This document shows, piece by piece, positions 26,039 through 35,900 of a stretch of DNA of 64,000 bases. How positions within the stretch are numbered: the first letter of the stretch is position 1; each line of letters opens with the position of its first letter. The translations under genes and the position numbers were made by a program. The notes beneath the pieces were generated by a model, which worked only from the letters and a program-made list of their open reading frames with translations, was not told where the DNA came from and searched no databases. The stretch is from Streptomyces sp. NBC_00440 (GTDB lineage Bacteria; Actinomycetota; Actinomycetes; Streptomycetales; Streptomycetaceae): contig NZ_CP107921.1 in the NCBI RefSeq assembly GCF_036014215.1, forward strand, positions 1,931,501 to 1,995,500, written 5' to 3'.

Positions 26039-27058
26039 GTGACGTTCAAGGCCGAGTACATCTGGATCGACGGGACCGAGCCGACCGCCAAACTCCGTTC
26101 GAAGACGAAGATCCTGGCCACCGGGGAGGCGCCGCCGCTCTGGGGTTTCGACGGTTCGAGCACCGGCCAGGCGCAGGGCCACGCGTCCGACCTGGTGCTC
26201 AACCCGGTGTTCAGCTGCCCCGACCCGATACGCGGCAGTGATCACGTACTCGTCCTGTGCGAGGTCCTCAACACCGACCTGACCCCGCACTCCTCCAACA
26301 CCCGGGCCGCGCTCGCCGAGGTCGCCGGGCGGTTCGAGGCGCAGGAGGCGATCTTCGGTATCGAGCAGGAATACACCTTCTTCGACGGCCACCGGCCGCT
26401 CGGCTTCCCCGAGGGCGGGTACCCGGCCGCGCAGGGCGGTTACTACTGCGGGGTCGGCGCCGACGAGATCTTCGGCCGCGACATCGTCGAGAAGCACCTC
26501 GACCACTGCCTCGCCGCGGGCCTGGGCATCTCCGGCATCAACGCCGAAGTCATGCCCGGCCAGTGGGAGTTCCAGGTCGGTCCGCTGTCGCCGCTCGAAG
26601 TGTCCGACCAGCTGTGGATCGCACGCTGGCTGCTCTACCGGACCGCCGAGGACTTCGACGTGTCGGCGACGCTCGACCCGAAGCCGGTGAAGGGCGACTG
26701 GAACGGCGCGGGCGCGCACACCAACTTCTCCACCCAGGCGATGCGCGAGGGATACGACGCGATCATCACCGCGTGCGAGGCGCTGGGCGAGGGCTCGAAG
26801 CCGTTGGACCACGTCAAGAACTACGGCGCCGGGATCGACGACCGGCTGACCGGTCTGCACGAGACGGCCCGGTGGGACGAGTACACCTACGGTGTCTCCG
26901 ACCGCGGTGCGTCGGTCCGGATCCCGTGGCAGGTCGAGCGGGACCGGAAGGGCTACATCGAGGACCGCAGGCCCAACGCGAACGTCGACCCGTACGTGGT
27001 GACCCGGTTGGTCACCGACACCTGCTGCACCGCGCTGGAGAAGGCAGGACAGGTCTGA
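26039..27058 (+). CDS. glnII: Glutamine synthetase type II
   Basis: The eukaryotic-type octameric or decameric glutamine synthetase found in Streptomyces beside GlnA. The 339-residue protein has the type II features: short N-terminus, WGFDGSSTGQA beta-grasp motif, EQEYTFFD, NAEVMPGQWEFQVGP, GAGAHTNFST and the RGASVRIP loop. It lacks the adenylylation loop of type I. GTG 26039 is chosen because GAAGGA lies 9 bp upstream; ATG 26030 overlaps that site and is less likely. The GlnR-like box upstream indicates induction under nitrogen limitation. It is followed by an 8-bp tandem repeat and then a terminator. Confidence 0.96.
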   Translation: MTFKAEYIWIDGTEPTAKLRSKTKILATGEAPPLWGFDGSSTGQAQGHASDLVLNPVFSCPDPIRGSDHVLVLCEVLNTDLTPHSSNTRAALAEVAGRFEAQEAIFGIEQEYTFFDGHRPLGFPEGGYPAAQGGYYCGVGADEIFGRDIVEKHLDHCLAAGLGISGINAEVMPGQWEFQVGPLSPLEVSDQLWIARWLLYRTAEDFDVSATLDPKPVKGDWNGAGAHTNFSTQAMREGYDAIITACEALGEGSKPLDHVKNYGAGIDDRLTGLHETARWDEYTYGVSDRGASVRIPWQVERDRKGYIEDRRPNANVDPYVVTRLVTDTCCTALEKAGQV

Positions 27059-27066
27059 GCACCCGG

Positions 27067-27096
27067 AGTGCCTGAGTGCCTGAGTGCCTGAGTGCC
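27067..27096. repeat. 8-bp tandem repeat after glnII
   Basis: AGTGCCTG occurs about 3.75 times in perfect tandem, starting nine bases after the glnII stop codon. Confidence 0.85.
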
Positions 27097-27140
27097 CAGA
27101 ACACTCTGCGCACCCGGGTACGCCTCCGCACCGCGTTCCC

Positions 27141-27177
27141 CACGGGGGCGCCCGCCGCACCGGTGGGCGCCCCCGTG
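27141..27177 (+). terminator. Terminator after glnII
   Basis: CACGGGGGCGCCC (27141-27153) pairs perfectly with GGGCGCCCCCGTG (27165-27177). Confidence 0.85.
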
Positions 27178-27234
27178 CCGTTCCTTTGCCGGGAGCCCCT
27201 GCTGCCGGTCCGGCGCATCTGGTTCAATGGGCAC

Positions 27235-27354
27235 ATGGCCCGCCATCAGAACACCTCGACCGGTCGCTTCGACCTCGAACCGTTCTGGCCGTCCCGTCAG
27301 CATCACGACTTCGACCGAGTGTGTTGCCGTGCGACACAGGCGCCGGCCCTCTAA
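27235..27354 (+). CDS. Candidate 39-aa leader peptide with Cys-Cys near its end
   Basis: The ORF runs from ATG 27235 to TAA 27354 and encodes MARHQNTSTGRFDLEPFWP...HDFDRVCCRATQAPAL. There is no Shine-Dalgarno; a TTCAAT hexamer ends six bases before the ATG, suggesting a leaderless small mRNA. The tandem cysteine codons followed by arginine recall Cys-containing attenuator peptides described upstream of sulfur-metabolism genes in actinobacteria, but the downstream gene is a DNA-binding protein. It lies 84 bp upstream of that gene. Coding status is plausible, not proven. Confidence 0.45.
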   Translation: MARHQNTSTGRFDLEPFWPSRQHHDFDRVCCRATQAPAL

Positions 27355-27438
27355 CGCCTCTTCCGCTTCGAAGCCTTCGGCCGGCGCGCACGACGTACGT
27401 CCCTCGACGACCTCTCCGCGTGAAAGAGCTGACCACTC

Positions 27439-28002
27439 ATGGCTGACACCCGTTCCTTCTCCGCAGCGACCGCCGCGACGGCTGCGACCACTGCGGCTGC
27501 CGCGACCGCCACACCTCTCCCGTCCCACCGGCACCGGCTGCGGTCCGTCGACCGTGACGAGGTGGTCCCGGTCGCGGACTTCCTGCCGCCCGGCGCCACC
27601 TGGCTGCCCGCACCCCAGCACACCTTGCCCTCCGTGCCCGGGCAGCCGCCGATGGTCGGCTATCTGGTGCTGGTGCCCGCCGATCACCAGCCGGGCCCGG
27701 TACCGGCCCCGACCGCGTCCGACGGGGCGGTGCGGATCGACAGTGCGCAGCGCACCGCTTCGGTGGACGGGCGGACGCTGGATCTGACGTATCTGGAGTT
27801 CGAGCTGCTCGCGCATCTCGTCGCGCACCCCCACCGGGTGCACAGCCGCGACCAGTTGGTGACCACCGTGTGGGGTTACGGGCATGTGGGCGACGGCCGG
27901 ACCGTCGATGTCCATGTGGCCCGGCTGCGCCGCAAGCTGGGCTCCGAGCACCGGCACACGATCCGTACGGTGCGCCGCGTGGGGTACAAGTACGCGCCCT
28001 GA
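27439..28002 (+). CDS. Stand-alone winged-helix (OmpR/PhoB-type) DNA-binding protein
   Basis: A 187-residue regulator. The C-terminal 90 residues are a complete OmpR/PhoB winged helix: DLTYLEFELLAHLVAHPHRVHSRDQL, then VWGYGHVGDGRTVDVHVARLRRKLG and the wing IRTVRRVGYKYAP. There is no phospho-receiver domain; residues 1-90 are Ala/Thr/Pro-rich with a short VGYLVLVPAD strand. Activity is therefore unlikely to depend on classical Asp phosphorylation. ATG 27439 lies 15 bp after GAAAGAG. A 39-codon small ORF lies just upstream. The target is unknown. Confidence 0.88.
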   Translation: MADTRSFSAATAATAATTAAAATATPLPSHRHRLRSVDRDEVVPVADFLPPGATWLPAPQHTLPSVPGQPPMVGYLVLVPADHQPGPVPAPTASDGAVRIDSAQRTASVDGRTLDLTYLEFELLAHLVAHPHRVHSRDQLVTTVWGYGHVGDGRTVDVHVARLRRKLGSEHRHTIRTVRRVGYKYAP

Positions 28003-28039
28003 TCACACCCGTACGTCTCCGTCTCCGCGCACCCACCGA

Positions 28040-28086
28040 AGCGCCCTCCCCGGCTGGTCCCCTGTCCCACGGCCCGGGAGGGCGCT
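28040..28086. terminator. Bidirectional terminator
   Basis: AGCGCCCTCCC (28040-28050) pairs with GGGAGGGCGCT (28076-28086) between the convergent winged-helix and MMPL genes. Confidence 0.75.
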
Positions 28087-28132
28087 GTGCTGCCTTTGAT
28101 CCTGAACCGGTGCGGCCGCCGGGTGCGTACGG

Positions 28133-30244
28133 TCAGATGCCTGCCGGTACCTTCGGCGGCGCGTCGCGGTGATCGCGGCCGGGCAGCCGGGAAGCCCCCT
28201 TCGGTGTACGCCAGTTGCGCTCGCCCAGCAGCGTCATCACCGCGGGCAGCAGCACCATCCGCACCACGGTCGCGTCCAGCAGGACCGCCACCGCGAGTCC
28301 GACGCCCATCTGCTGCATGTCCTGCATCGAGAGCGAGCCGAAGACCGAGAACACCGCGACCATGATCACTGCTGCGCCGGTCACCGCGCCCGCGGTCCGC
28401 CGGATGCCCTCGTCGACCGCGTCCCTGGTGCTCAGCCCCCGTTCGCGCGCCTCCCGGATCCGGGACACGACGAACACGTGGTAGTCCATCGACAGACCGA
28501 AGAGGACGACCAGGACGAAGAGCGGCATCCAGGACTCGATCGCACCGGCCTTCTCCGAGCCGATCAGCGACGCCCCCCAGCCGTGCTGGAAGACGGCGAC
28601 CATCACCCCGTAGGCGGCGGCCACCGAGAGCAGGTTGAGGAGGACCGACGTCAGCGCGATGACGTACGAGCGGAAGCAGAAGAGCATCAGCAGGAAGGTC
28701 ACCGCCGTGATGAAGGCGAAGACCGGAACGATGCCGTGCTTCAGCTGATGGTTGAAGTCGACCGAGTTCGCCAGTTCCCCGGTGACGTAGGCATGGGCGC
28801 CGGTGCCGTCGAAGGCGGCGGGCAGCCGCTCGTCCCGCAGTTCGGTCAGCCCGGCCCGGCCGGTGGGCAGGGGCACCTCGATCTCCGCGACGTTCTGCCG
28901 GCTGTGCACGGTGACCCGGTCGAAGCCGGCGAGTGCCGTGCGTACGCCCGGCGCTCCGATGTCGTCGGCCTTGACCACCACCGTGGCCGGGGCGGGACCG
29001 CCGGGGAAGGTGTCCGCGATATGGCGGTAGGAGACCGACAGCTCGGACGACGAGCCGAACTGCTTCTCCAGGCCGAGCTCCTCCGTCTTCATACCCAGCG
29101 CGGGCGCCGCCAGGGCCAGCAGCACCACCACCGCTCCGGCCGCGAAGACCGCGGGACGGGCCAGCACCGGCTTCAGCAGCCGTCCGGCTGTCGCGCCGCT
29201 CTGCCGCACGCCGCGCCTGCCGCGCCGGTTCAGCAGCGGGACCCGGCCGGCGTCGATCCGGTCGCCCAGCCAGGAGAGCAGCGCGGGCAGCACCGTCACC
29301 GAGCCGAGCATCGCGATGAGGACCACGAGGATGGTGGCGAGCGCGAAGCCCTTGAACAGCATCAGGCCGGACAGGAACATCCCGGCCATCGCCACCATCA
29401 CGGTGACCCCGGAGACGAGCACGGCCCGGCCGCTGGTGGCCGCCGCGATACGCAGCGCGGTCTCGGCGTCGCGCCCCGCGGCCCGTTCGTCCCGCTCGCG
29501 CCGCAGGTAGAAGAGGCAGTAGTCGACGCCGACGGCGAAGCCCATCAGGAACATCACCGAGTACGTGGTCTGGAAGAGGTGCAGCTGGTGGCTGGCGAGT
29601 GACAGCAGCCCGAACGCCGCCATGCACGCCGTCAGCGCGAGTCCGACGGGCAGCAGCGCGGCCACCACGGCCCCGAAGGCCACCAGGAGGATGCCCAACG
29701 CCAGTGGTACGGCGGTGAATTCGGCCGAGCGGAGGTCCTTGGAGAGCAGGTCGCCGAGCCACTTGCCCGCGCTGGCGTCGCCGAACTGGTAGATCCGTAC
29801 GTCCGGCCGGCCGGCACGCACCCCGGACACCGCGTCGAGCACCGGCCCCACCCGGTCGGCCGCGGTGTCCGCGTCGCCCTTCATGTCGAAGGTGATCAGC
29901 GCGTCCCTGCCGTCCTTGGAGGGGACGGGCGCCGCGATGTTCCGTACCGCTCCGGTCTTCCCGACGGCCGTGGTGACCGCGCGGGCCGCGGGCTTCCAGT
30001 CGCCGGCGCTCCTGCCCGACACCATGACCATCTCGCCGGCGGGCCGGCTGAGACCGGCGTCCTCCAGGATGCGGGTGGCCCGCGCCGAGTCGCCCGCGCC
30101 GTTCTCGGAGTCGGACATGTTGACCATGCCGGAGGCCCCGCCGATGCCCATGGCGAGCACCACGAACACCAGCCAGCCGATGATGGCTGTTCTGCGGTGG
30201 TGCGCGCTCCACACACCGATACGGGCCGCGAGGTTGAGCCTCAT
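28133..30244 (-). CDS. MMPL family RND-type transporter
   Basis: A 703-residue membrane exporter with two repeats, each made of one transmembrane helix, a large extracytoplasmic loop and five further helices. The first helix is IIGWLVFVVLAMGIGG and the loop carries SDSENGAG. The conserved GVDYCLFYLRRERDE (repeat 1) and GLSMDYHVFVVSRIREA (repeat 2) motifs contain the Asp-Tyr proton-relay pairs of MMPL proteins. Substrates are usually lipids or hydrophobic metabolites. ATG 30244 is chosen because the first helix begins about 20 residues on. It is divergent from a two-component system that probably controls it. Confidence 0.93.
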   Translation of the reverse strand: MRLNLAARIGVWSAHHRRTAIIGWLVFVVLAMGIGGASGMVNMSDSENGAGDSARATRILEDAGLSRPAGEMVMVSGRSAGDWKPAARAVTTAVGKTGAVRNIAAPVPSKDGRDALITFDMKGDADTAADRVGPVLDAVSGVRAGRPDVRIYQFGDASAGKWLGDLLSKDLRSAEFTAVPLALGILLVAFGAVVAALLPVGLALTACMAAFGLLSLASHQLHLFQTTYSVMFLMGFAVGVDYCLFYLRRERDERAAGRDAETALRIAAATSGRAVLVSGVTVMVAMAGMFLSGLMLFKGFALATILVVLIAMLGSVTVLPALLSWLGDRIDAGRVPLLNRRGRRGVRQSGATAGRLLKPVLARPAVFAAGAVVVLLALAAPALGMKTEELGLEKQFGSSSELSVSYRHIADTFPGGPAPATVVVKADDIGAPGVRTALAGFDRVTVHSRQNVAEIEVPLPTGRAGLTELRDERLPAAFDGTGAHAYVTGELANSVDFNHQLKHGIVPVFAFITAVTFLLMLFCFRSYVIALTSVLLNLLSVAAAYGVMVAVFQHGWGASLIGSEKAGAIESWMPLFVLVVLFGLSMDYHVFVVSRIREARERGLSTRDAVDEGIRRTAGAVTGAAVIMVAVFSVFGSLSMQDMQQMGVGLAVAVLLDATVVRMVLLPAVMTLLGERNWRTPKGASRLPGRDHRDAPPKVPAGI

Positions 30245-30478
30245 GGCGTTTCGCCCCCAGTTGTAAGCGTCGGTTGATTCGCCTCCCACGCTAGGAACGG
30301 GCCGCGGACGGCCCCAGCCGTCGAGGCCCCCTGTGCGGAGCCATAAGGCGAGGGGCGGGGGGTGGTGCCAGCTACACCCCCGAATCGGGTGCGGAACCCA
30401 ATGCCCCGGGCGCCCCCTTGCGGCCACACTGGTGTCCAGGCCGGCGATCACCCGGCCAGGGACGAGAGGGACATCACC

Positions 30479-31768
30479 ATGAGGGCGACGAAGGCACGCG
30501 ACGCGGGGGTGGCGGCCGTACGGGGCCTGGCGCTGGCCGGGATGTCACTCATCGGCTCGATCACGCTCTTCACTCTGGCGGTCACCTCGATCGCGCTGAT
30601 CCCGGTCGGTGTCGGTGTCTTCACCACGCCGGCGCTGCTGGACCTGATCCGCTCGCACGCCGACCAGCGCCGGCTGCTGGCGGCCAAGTGGACGGGCACC
30701 CGCATTCCGGTGGTGCGCCGGCCGCTCCCGCTCCAGCCGCGGCCGGGCACAGCCGGTCAGGTGGAGCGCTGCACGGTGCTGGTGAAGGATCCCGCGACGT
30801 GGCGCGACATGCGCTGGCTGCTCGTCGACATGACGGCGGGCGCGGTCACCGCGCTGCTGCCGCTGTCGCTGTTCAGCGAGGGGGTCTTCGGCATCCTGCT
30901 GCTGCTCGGTCTGTGGAAGCCGATCGTCCGTGCGGGCGGCGGGTACTGGTACGAGTTCGTCCGGGTCGACAGCTGGACCACCGCGGCGCTCGCGGCCCTG
31001 GTCGGTGTCTGCTGGATCGCGGCCGGACTGCGTTTCGGGCCCGCTCTGATCCGCGCCCACTTCGCCATCACCCGCTCGGTGCTGGCCCCGACCAGGGAGG
31101 CCGAGCTGGGCGAGCGCATCGACCGGCTCACCGAGACCCGGCACGACGCCGTGGACAGCTCGGCCGCCGAACTGCGCCGGATCGAGCGGGATCTGCACGA
31201 CGGTGCGCAGGCCAGGCTGGTGGCGATGGGCATGAACCTCTCCACCGTCGAGGCGCTCATCGAGAAGGACCCGGCGCAGGCGAAGAAGATGCTGTCGATG
31301 GCCCGCGAGTCGTCGGCGGAGGCGCTCACGGAGCTGCGGGACCTGGTGCGCGGCATCCACCCGCCGGTGCTGGCGGAGCGCGGACTCGGTGACGCGGTCA
31401 GGGCCCTGGCGCTGCGGCTGCCCGTACCGACCGAGGTCGAGGTGGACATGGCGGGCCGTGCGGAGGCCCCGGTCGAGTCGGCGGCGTACTTCGCGGTCAG
31501 CGAGGTCCTGACGAACGCCGTCAAGCACGCGGGGGCGGACCGGATCTGGGTCGACATCCACCACACCCGGGGGATGCTGCGGATGTCGGTCACCGATGAC
31601 GGCCGCGGGGGCGCGTCGCCGGGAAAGGGTTCGGGACTGAGCGGAATCGAACGCCGACTGGGTACATTCGACGGCGTACTGGCCGTCAACAGCCCGGTGG
31701 GCGGCCCGACCATGGTGACGATGGAGATTCCGTGCGCGTTGTCCTCGCCGAAGACCTCTTCCTGCTGA
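30479..31768 (+). CDS. NarL/DesK-type sensor histidine kinase
   Basis: A 429-residue membrane kinase. Four hydrophobic segments (about 17-50, 114-140 and 165-190) form a membrane sensor region without a large periplasmic domain. HisKA_3 follows with the phospho-acceptor H240 in ERDLHDGAQARL, then HATPase_c with NAVKHAGA (N-box) and DDGRGG and GSGLSGIERR (G-boxes). ATG 30479 follows GAGAGG. The 3' end overlaps the response regulator gene by 37 bp in another frame, implying translational coupling. The divergent MMPL exporter is the likely target, so the signal may be membrane stress or a lipophilic compound. Confidence 0.92.
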   Translation: MRATKARDAGVAAVRGLALAGMSLIGSITLFTLAVTSIALIPVGVGVFTTPALLDLIRSHADQRRLLAAKWTGTRIPVVRRPLPLQPRPGTAGQVERCTVLVKDPATWRDMRWLLVDMTAGAVTALLPLSLFSEGVFGILLLLGLWKPIVRAGGGYWYEFVRVDSWTTAALAALVGVCWIAAGLRFGPALIRAHFAITRSVLAPTREAELGERIDRLTETRHDAVDSSAAELRRIERDLHDGAQARLVAMGMNLSTVEALIEKDPAQAKKMLSMARESSAEALTELRDLVRGIHPPVLAERGLGDAVRALALRLPVPTEVEVDMAGRAEAPVESAAYFAVSEVLTNAVKHAGADRIWVDIHHTRGMLRMSVTDDGRGGASPGKGSGLSGIERRLGTFDGVLAVNSPVGGPTMVTMEIPCALSSPKTSSC

Positions 31769-32379
31769 GAGACGGCCTGGTCCGGATGTTGGAGGCGTAC
31801 GACTTCGAGATCGCGGCTGCGGTCGAGACCGGACCCGAACTGACAAAGGCCTTCGCCGAGTTGGAGCCGGACGTCGCTGTGGTCGACGTCCGGCTGCCGC
31901 CGTCCCACACGGACGAGGGCCTCCAGTGCGCGCTGGCCGCCCGCCGGGCCAGGCCCGGGCTGCCGGTCCTGGTCCTGTCGCAGCATGTGGAGCAGTTGTA
32001 CGCGCGCGAGCTGCTGGCGGACGGTACGGGAGGCGTGGGATATCTGCTCAAGGACCGGGTGTTCGACGCCGACCAGTTCATCGACGCGGTGCGCCGGGTG
32101 GCGGCGGGCGGTACCGCGATGGACCCGCAGGTGATCCAGCAACTGCTGTCCCGGCGGGCCCAGGACAAGCCGGTGGGCAGCCTCACCCCGCGCGAGCTGG
32201 AGGTCATGGAGCTGATGGCGCAGGGGCGTTCCAACGCGGCGATCGCGGGCCAGCTCGTGGTGACGGAGCGGGCGGTGGCGAAGCACACGTCGAACATCTT
32301 CGGCAAACTGAGCCTGCCGGTGTCGGACGACGACAACCGGCGGGTCCTCGCGGTGCTCGCCTATCTCGACCGGGGGTAG
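31732..32379 (+). CDS. LuxR/NarL-family response regulator
   Basis: A 215-residue regulator. The receiver domain has ED at 7-8, phospho-acceptor D52 in VVDVRLP and K107 in YLLKDRV. The LuxR-type HTH at about 150-205 reads LTPRELEVMELMAQGRSNAAIA, then ERAVAKHTSNIFGKL. GTG 31732 lies inside the kinase gene, whose last 37 bases are shared. It is the cognate partner of the preceding kinase. Confidence 0.94.
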   Translation: MRVVLAEDLFLLRDGLVRMLEAYDFEIAAAVETGPELTKAFAELEPDVAVVDVRLPPSHTDEGLQCALAARRARPGLPVLVLSQHVEQLYARELLADGTGGVGYLLKDRVFDADQFIDAVRRVAAGGTAMDPQVIQQLLSRRAQDKPVGSLTPRELEVMELMAQGRSNAAIAGQLVVTERAVAKHTSNIFGKLSLPVSDDDNRRVLAVLAYLDRG

Positions 32380-32927
32380 CGGTACCGGCGGTTGAACCGT
32401 ACGGACCGGAACCGGGAGCGAGATCCCGCGGATAAGCGAACGTGGCCCATCTGCGGCCTTTCCCCCGAAAAGAACCGGCCTTTCCGTGGTCCGGTTTCTT
32501 TCCGCGCGACTTTGCCGCCCCGCCGCGAATGATCGGGCTTGATACCGGTCACTCGAATTCATTGAACGGTCCGTCCGTACCGGAAATGCTGATCGGAGAT
32601 CTCCCGGAGCGGGAGGCCGGCGCCCGGCGGGGCAGGCAGCTGAACGGCCCTGCCGGGAACGGGTGAACAATTCGCAGGTCAGCGCCGTACACCCGAGCAG
32701 CTGCCAACAGACCGTAATCGACCTGCTGAAGATCGCCGTGATACCCAACTCCACGGCTGACCAACCATGAATCCGGCGGGCCGAAAGATGGAACCGGGCC
32801 GCTTTTACGCACTCATACCTGTGCGCCCCATTGCTCCGCCTCCCCCTCGTCATTACCGTGCGCATCGCATGCATCTGTCATCGCACGGACCGTCAGCAGC
32901 ATTGACGCGCAACACGAGGGAGTGCCG
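32380..32927. other. 548-bp gene-free region
   Basis: I find no convincing gene. A hairpin-like candidate terminator, AAAGAACCGG (32469-32478) against CCGGTTTCTT (32491-32500) with a T-rich flank, follows the response regulator. The rest, particularly 32500-32600 and 32660-32780, is clearly lower in GC than its surroundings. It probably contains the promoter of the GH89 gene and possibly remnants of lost sequence. Confidence 0.5.
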
Positions 32928-35900
32928 ATGCACGAGCTGTCCAGACGTACGCTGCTGAGCACCGCGGGCGCGATCGGCGCCGGCGCCGCGATCGGCGCAC
33001 AGGCGACCCCCGCCGCAGCGGCCGGCGCACCGGCCGCCATCCCCCCGAGACGCTCCCCCGCGGCACCGGAGCCCCTCAACACCGGCCCGGCCCGCGCCGC
33101 CCTGAAGCGTCTGCTGCCGCGCCACGCAGACCAGTTCACGCTCACGCTTCTCACCGGCGCGGAACGCTTCCGGGTCACCGGCTCCACGGGCCGGATCGAG
33201 GTCGCCGCCACCGGCCCCGCCACGGCACTGACCGGCGTCCACTGGTACCTCAAGTACGTGTGCCGGGCGCACATCTCGTGGAACACCTCGCAGCTCGACC
33301 TCCCCGCACGGCTGCCCGCACCCGGCGCGGCCGTCCAGCAGTCGGCGACCGTCCCGCACCGCTTCGCGCTCAACGACACCCACGACGGCTACACCGCCCC
33401 CTACGCGGACTGGCCGCACTGGGAGCGGACGATCGACGTCCTGGCCCTGCACGGCTGCAACGAGGTCCTCATCACGCCCGGTCAGGAAGCCGTCTACCAC
33501 CGGCTGCTCCAGGACTTCGGGTACTCCGACACCGAGGCCCGCGCCTGGCTGCCCGCCCCTTCCCACCAGCCCTGGTGGCTCCTCCAGAACATGAGCGGAT
33601 ACGGCGGCCCGCTCTCCACCGCGCTGATCGACCGGCGCGCCGCCCTGGGCCGGCAGATCGCCGACCGGCTGCGCGAACTGGGGATGCACCCGGTGTTCCC
33701 CGGCTACTTCGGGACCGTGCCTGACGAGTTCCCCGAGCGCAACCCCGGCGCCGACGTCGTACCGCAGGGCACCTGGAACGGGCTGCGGCGCCCCGACTGG
33801 CTCGACCCGAGGAGCGAGGTCTTCGACCGGGTGGCCGCGGCCTTCTACCGGCACCAGTCCGAACTCCTCGGCGAGGCACAGCACTTCAAGATGGACCTGC
33901 TCCACGAGGGCGGCACCCCCGGTGATGTCCCCGTCGCCGACGCCGCCCGGGCCGTCGAGACCTCCTTGCACACCGCCCACCCCGACGCCACCTGGGTCAT
34001 CCTCGGCTGGGGCGCCAACCCGCGCGCCGAACTGCTCCGGGCCGTGGACACCGACCGGATCCTGATCGTCGACGGGCTCTCCGACATCGACACCGTCACC
34101 GATCGGGAGAAGGACTGGGGCGGCGCCCCGTACGCCTTCGGCTCCATCCCCGACTTCGGCGGCCGTACGACGATCGGGGCCGACACCGACCGCTGGACGG
34201 AGAAGTTCACGGCGTGGCGCGACAAGGCGGGCAGCGCGCTGGCCGGCACCGCGTACATGCCGGAGGCAGCCGAGCGCGACCCGGCCGCCTTCGAGCTCTT
34301 CAGCGAACTGGCCTGGCGCACCGAGAAGATCGACCGGACCGCGTGGTTCACCCGGTACGCCGGCGTGCGCTACGGCGGCGACGACCGCGCCGCGCGCACG
34401 GCCTTCGCCGCGCTCGCCACCACCGCGTACCAGCTGACCACCACCGACGGACGCCCGGTCGACTCGCTCTTCGCCCGCCGGCCCAGCCTCACCGCCTCCG
34501 TCAAGTCCGCCTTCGACACCGCCGGGTTCGACACCGCCTTCGCCGCCCTGCTCGATGTCGGCGCACCGCTGCGCGGCTCGGACGCGTACCGCTACGACCT
34601 CGTCGATCTCGCCCGGCAGGCACTCGCCGACCGGGGCCGGATCCTGCTGCCCCAACTGCACGACGCCTACACCGGCAAGGACGCCGCCACCCTCCGTACG
34701 CTGTCCGCGCTCTGGCTGAAGCTGATGCGGCTCGCCGACACGCTGGCCGGCTGCCACCAGGCGTTCCTGCTCGGTCCCTGGCTGGAGGAGGCGAAGCGCT
34801 TCGCCACCAGCCCGGCCGAGGCGGTGCAGTTGGAGTGGACGGCCCGCACTCTCATCACCACGTGGGGCGACCGCACCGCAGCCGACCACCTCAGCAACTA
34901 CGCGAACCGCGACTGGCACGGGCTGCTCAGCGATGTCCACCTCCCGCAGTGGCAGGCGTTCCTGGACGAACTGGCGGCCGCGCTCGCCGAAGGACGGGAC
35001 GCCAAGACCTTCGACTGGTTCCCGGACGAGCAGTCCTGGACCCACGGGACGCAGTCGTACCCCGTCAAGGCGACCGGCGACGCGTACCGCACAGCGCAGC
35101 GGGTGTACGACACCCTGGCCACGGCCCCGTACCAGGGCGCCGCCACCGTCTCCGCGCAGCCCGTCGCCTTCACCCCGGGCAGCACCGGCACGGTCACGGC
35201 CGGCTTCCGCAACCTCAACGGGCTGCGCGCGACCGGCCAGGTCGACTTCACGCTGACCGGCCTGAACGGCACACCGAAGGGCGGCACCTCCCTGAAGAGT
35301 GTCGGTCCTGGCGCGTCGGGCTCGGTCTCCTGGCTGGTCACCGCCCCCTCCGAACCGCTGACCACTCCGCTGCGCCCGATGCCGTACACCCTGCTGACCC
35401 GGTTCGGACCGCAGGGCGGGAAGCAGGTGGACGTGCGGGAGCGGAGCGCGGTGTACGTGGCCGCTCCGCTCGCCGCCGGGTGGCGGACGTACACCGGCAA
35501 CGACGCCGTGTTCGGGCAGCTGGACGGACGGCTGGCGATCAACGGCGGCGGGCAGGACCTGTGGAAGGGCACCACCCAGTTCGGCACCGCGTTCCAGGCG
35601 GGGGCGATGACCGACGGTACCAGCGTGACCGTACGGGTGGACTCCCAGGACGACACCGGGAGCTGGGCCCGGTGCGGGATCGTCGTGCGCAACAGCCTGG
35701 CCACCCCGGGCTCTGCCGGGTTCCTGAACCTGGCGGTGACACCCGGCCAGGGCGTCGTGCTCTCGTACGACACGGACGGCGACGGAGCGCTGGACACCTA
35801 CAAGCGCGTCACCGGGATCAAGGCACCGGTCGTGCTGCGGCTCACGCGGGCGGGCACCGCGTACACCGGCTCCTTCTCGACGGACGGCGGGAGCAGCTGG

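Larger units (their letters stand above)
27059..27438. other. Spacer after glnII: repeat, terminator and small ORF
   Basis: This 380-bp spacer contains the 8-bp repeats at 27067-27096, the glnII terminator at 27141-27177 and the 39-codon ORF at 27235-27354. Nothing further is recognised between 27355 and the winged-helix gene at 27439. Confidence 0.6.

Noticed and set aside
32442..32666. 74-codon ORF in the gap after the LuxR-type regulator
   Set aside because: It has no ribosome-binding site, no recognisable domain and lower GC than coding DNA here, and it overlaps the terminator-like hairpin.
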